Below, one piece after another: positions 61,294 to 64,000 of a stretch of DNA of 64,000 bases. How positions within the stretch are numbered: position 1 is the stretch's first letter; each line of letters begins with the position of its first letter. The notes under the pieces were generated by a model that was not told the origin of the DNA, did no database searches, and saw only the letters and a program-made list of their open reading frames with translations. The DNA is from Kitasatospora papulosa (GTDB lineage: Bacteria; Actinomycetota; Actinomycetes; Streptomycetales; Streptomycetaceae), in contig NZ_JNYQ01000001.1 of the NCBI RefSeq assembly GCF_000717245.1, positions 682,001-746,000 of the forward strand, read 5' to 3'. A program made the translations under genes and the position numbers.

Positions 61294-63005
61294 GCGAGAC
61301 CCTCCAGGGCCCCGCGTACCTGGGACACGGTCAGCCACTGCCGCGGCGCCAGGATCTTCGCTGTCTGCGGGGCGAAGGCGGGGGAGGACACCACGACCTG
61401 CCGGGTCGGACCGTCGGCGACGACCTCACCGTCGGCGAGGATCACCACCCGGTCCGCCAGCTCCGCCGCCAGCTCCACGTCATGGGTGGCCAGGACGATG
61501 GCATGGCCCTCCGCGGCCAGCCGTCGCAGGACGCCGACGAGCCGCGCCTTCGCGGCGTAGTCCAGACCGCGTGTCGGCTCGTCGAGGAGGAGCAGCGGAG
61601 GGCGGGCGGTGAGCACCAGGGCGAGGGCGAGCGCGAGCCGCTGGCCCTCCGAGAGGTCGCGCGGATGGACGCCGTCCGGCACACCGGGCAGCAGCTCGGA
61701 GACCAGGGCGCGGCAACTGCCCTCGGACGCCCCCGCGTCGGAGTCCGCGGCCGCGCACTCGGCGGCGACGGTGTCCGCGTACAGCAGATCGCGCGGTTCC
61801 TGCGGTACGAGCCCGACCCGGCGCACCATGTCGCGGGGCGGCGTGCCCGAGGGCTGGAGACCGCCGACGAGGACGGAGCCCGTGCTCGGCCTGACCGTCC
61901 CGACCAGGGTCGAGAGCAGGGTCGACTTGCCCGCGCCGTTGCGGCCCATCAGGGCCACGGTCTCACCGGGCGCGACGGACAGCGTCACCCCGCGGAGTGC
62001 CTGGACCCGCCCGTGCCGTACCCCGACCCCCTCGGCCCGGGTGACCACGCCGGCGACCGGAGCGGGTGCGGGGGCCGGGGCCGGACGGCGGCCGAGCAGC
62101 CGGCCGAGGAGGCCGGGGCGCGGCGCGGCCGGTCCGGGCAGCGGGGCGGGGGCGGCGCCCGCCGGTATCCCACGCTCCGGCGGATCCACGTCGGCCAGCC
62201 GCTCCCGCAGGTCCACCGCACGGCGCCGGGCGTCACGCACCGACAGGGGCAGCGGATCCCAGCCCACCAGCCGGCCCAGGTCCACCACCGGCGGACGGAC
62301 GGGCGAGAGGGCCATGACGTCCGCGGGTGCCCCCAGCACCGGGGCGGCACCGGGGGCGGGCAGCAGGAGGACCTGGTCCGCGTACTGGACGACACGCTCC
62401 AGCCGGTGCTCGGCCATCAGCACCGTCGTGCCCAGGTCGTGCACCAGCCGCTGGAGCACCGCCAGCACGTCCTCGGCCGCCGCCGGGTCCAGGGCCGACG
62501 TCGGCTCGTCGAGGACCAGGACCCTGGGGTGCGGGGTCAGGACCGAGCCGATCGCGACCCGTTGCCGCTGGCCTCCGGAGAGCGTGGCGATCGGCCGGTC
62601 GCGCAGCTCGGCGAGTCCCAGCAGGTCCAGCGTCTCCTCGACCCTGCGGCGCATCACGTCCGGGGCGAGGCCCAGCGACTCCATGCCGTACGCCAGCTCG
62701 TCCTCGACGGTGTCCGTCACGAAGTGGGCGAGCGGGTCCTGGCCCACCGTGCCCACCAGATCGGCGAGTTCACGCGGCTTGTGGGTGCTGGTGTCGCGGC
62801 CGCCCACGACGACCCGGCCGGACAGCACCCCGCCGGTGAAGTGCGGCACCAGACCGGACACCGCACCCAGCAGAGTCGACTTGCCGACACCGGAGGGGCC
62901 GACGGCCAGCACCAGTTCGCCCTCGGGGATCGTGAGGTCCACCCCGGACAGGGTGGGGCGCTCGGCGCCGTCGTACCGCACCGAGACCTGCTCGAACCGG
63001 ATCAT
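61290..63005 (-). CDS. ECF transporter fused ATPase (EcfA-EcfA')
   Basis: Protein of 571 aa with two ABC ATPase domains in tandem. Domain 1 (1-230): Walker A GPSGVGKST (about 37-45), signature LSGGQRQR, Walker B VLVLDEPTSALD, H-loop AEHR. Domain 2 (about 335-555): GRNGAGKST, variant signature LSEGQRLAL, LLLLDEPTRGLD, ATHD. A proline-rich linker (PAPAPAPAPVAG) joins them. It energises vitamin or metal uptake with the S and T components. The ATG at 63005 overlaps the T-component stop. Confidence 0.95.
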   Translation of the reverse strand: MIRFEQVSVRYDGAERPTLSGVDLTIPEGELVLAVGPSGVGKSTLLGAVSGLVPHFTGGVLSGRVVVGGRDTSTHKPRELADLVGTVGQDPLAHFVTDTVEDELAYGMESLGLAPDVMRRRVEETLDLLGLAELRDRPIATLSGGQRQRVAIGSVLTPHPRVLVLDEPTSALDPAAAEDVLAVLQRLVHDLGTTVLMAEHRLERVVQYADQVLLLPAPGAAPVLGAPADVMALSPVRPPVVDLGRLVGWDPLPLSVRDARRRAVDLRERLADVDPPERGIPAGAAPAPLPGPAAPRPGLLGRLLGRRPAPAPAPAPVAGVVTRAEGVGVRHGRVQALRGVTLSVAPGETVALMGRNGAGKSTLLSTLVGTVRPSTGSVLVGGLQPSGTPPRDMVRRVGLVPQEPRDLLYADTVAAECAAADSDAGASEGSCRALVSELLPGVPDGVHPRDLSEGQRLALALALVLTARPPLLLLDEPTRGLDYAAKARLVGVLRRLAAEGHAIVLATHDVELAAELADRVVILADGEVVADGPTRQVVVSSPAFAPQTAKILAPRQWLTVSQVRGALEGLA

Positions 63006-64000
63006 GCGTGCTCCTTGGAGTCCGAGGAAGAGGGGGGAAGCGGTGCCACCGCGGCGGGCAGCAGGCCGATCAGCACGGCGGCGGCGGGCCACAGCGGCAG
63101 CACGGGAGCGGTGAGCGGCAGGACACCGGGGCGCAGGGCCTCCGGGTCGGCGGCACCCGCCCAGATCATCAGCACCGCGACGGACGCGCCCGAGCCCGCG
63201 ACGAGCCAGGCGCGCAGGCCCCAGCGGTCCGGCCGGTAGCGGGTGCGGACCGTGCGGCGGCCGCCCAGCCTGAGCCCGGCCCCCGCCGCGACCAGCCCGG
63301 CCAGCAGCAACGGCAGCCCGTGCACCCCGCCCTGCGCGGCCAGCAGTCCGTACGTCCCCGCGCACACGCCGAGCAGCCCGCCCAGCGTCAGCACGTGCGT
63401 GGTGCGCCGGACGGCGGGCGGAACCTGGGCGGTGCGCCCGTACCCCCGCGCGTCCATCGACGCCGCCACCGCCACCGAACGCTCCAGCGCGCCCTCCAGC
63501 ACCGGAAGCCCGATCTGGAGCACCGCCCGGACCCCGCCGGTCGGGCGGCCGCGCAGCCTGCGGGCCGTCCGCAGCCGGGCCACGTCGGCGACCATGTTCG
63601 GCGCGAACGTCATGGCGACGACCACGGCGACCCCCACCTCGTACAGGGCGCCAGGCAGGGACTTCAGCAGCCGGGCCGGATTGGCCAGCGAGTTCGCCGC
63701 ACCGACGCAGATGAGCAGGGTGGCCAGCTTCGCGCCCTCGTACAGGGCGAAGACCACCTGCTCCGCAGTGACCCGGCCGCCGATCCTGACCCCTTGCGCC
63801 CAGTCGGGCAACGGCACCTCCGGCACCGTGAACAGGGTGTGCGTACCCGGCAGGGGCGAGCCGAGGAAGACGGTGAACACCAGCCGCACCGCGACGACGA
63901 ACAGACCGAGCTTGATGAACGCCCCGTACGACCGGGCCCACGGCGCGTCCGTACGGCGCGCCGCCACCACGTAGCCCGCCACCCCGACCAGCAGTCCGAG
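63002..64000 (-). CDS. ECF transporter transmembrane (T) component, start outside window
   Basis: Integral membrane protein of the CbiQ/EcfT family. 333 codons are present and the frame is still open at the right edge, so the start lies beyond 64000. The coupling helix signatures are MFAPNMVADVARLRTARRLRGRP- and SMDARGYGRTAQVPP-like (ASMDARGYGR is the family SxxARG motif). It couples the fused ATPase to the S component. The gene overlaps the ATPase start by four bases. Any upstream riboswitch cannot be seen. Confidence 0.93.
   Translation of the reverse strand, partial: LGLLVGVAGYVVAARRTDAPWARSYGAFIKLGLFVVAVRLVFTVFLGSPLPGTHTLFTVPEVPLPDWAQGVRIGGRVTAEQVVFALYEGAKLATLLICVGAANSLANPARLLKSLPGALYEVGVAVVVAMTFAPNMVADVARLRTARRLRGRPTGGVRAVLQIGLPVLEGALERSVAVAASMDARGYGRTAQVPPAVRRTTHVLTLGGLLGVCAGTYGLLAAQGGVHGLPLLLAGLVAAGAGLRLGGRRTVRTRYRPDRWGLRAWLVAGSGASVAVLMIWAGAADPEALRPGVLPLTAPVLPLWPAAAVLIGLLPAAVAPLPPSSSDSKEHA

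Overview
The window is a 64 kb piece of the core chromosome of a Streptomyces or a very close relative. The DNA is very GC-rich, many genes start with GTG, and Shine-Dalgarno sites are GGAGG-like. The left-hand gene order (fasR, fabD, fabH, acpP, fabF) is the one I know from Streptomyces coelicolor. The organism assignment is inference, because no database was searched.

Layout, left to right. 1-4439 (minus strand): the type II fatty-acid-synthesis operon and its PucR-like activator FasR. 4513-5997: a pirin-like protein and a glyoxalase-fold protein. 6080-7899: a WhiJ-type trio of DUF397, XRE and anti-sigma-like ATPase. 7653-11279: a beta-lactamase-like protein, a MerR regulator with an aldo/keto reductase, and an acyltransferase. 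11282-16955: two paralogous DUF1023 hydrolases on either side of a NarL-type two-component system and a DUF4429/SHOCT protein. 17192-19586: a TetR repressor divergent from the drug-efflux pump it probably controls. 19795-24583: a secreted inhibitor-like protein, aceE (pyruvate dehydrogenase E1), a DUF3052 protein and a one-Cys peroxiredoxin.

24840-34046 is the most interesting block, a Ter (tellurium/stress) locus. It holds three TerD-type proteins, one TerA-like protein and a TerC/DUF475 membrane protein. An apparent biosynthetic set follows: a CitE-like lyase, a very large fusion of two phosphoribosyltransferase-type domains with TRSP and PELOTA-like domains, and a HAD phosphatase. Comparative genomics by others predicts that such Ter-linked enzymes make a nucleoside-like metabolite.

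34105-38048 holds housekeeping and envelope genes. A tRNA-Val(UAC) at 38302-38376 is followed by a small accessory patch (SMI1/KNR4-like protein, orphan ORF, short repeats). 39574-41438 is a DeoR regulator divergent from a DUF4406-NUDIX pair. 41461-52294 is a run of small proteins of mostly unknown function plus a DedA-family protein, DoxX, a PhoD-like phosphatase, a secreted HNH nuclease and a FetB-like permease. 52406-60420 holds a HAD phosphatase, a peptidoglycan-binding membrane protein, an efflux pump with a C-terminal winged helix, a GNAT enzyme, a serpin and a GT87-PAP2 fusion. 60475-64000 is an ECF-type transporter (S, fused A-A', and T components), whose T gene runs off the right edge.

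Three genes are frame-disrupted as given: a VOC protein, a MerR regulator and a MOSC protein. Two of the lesions lie in short G/C runs, so sequencing error is a real alternative to decay. No insertion sequence, prophage, rRNA or CRISPR array was seen.
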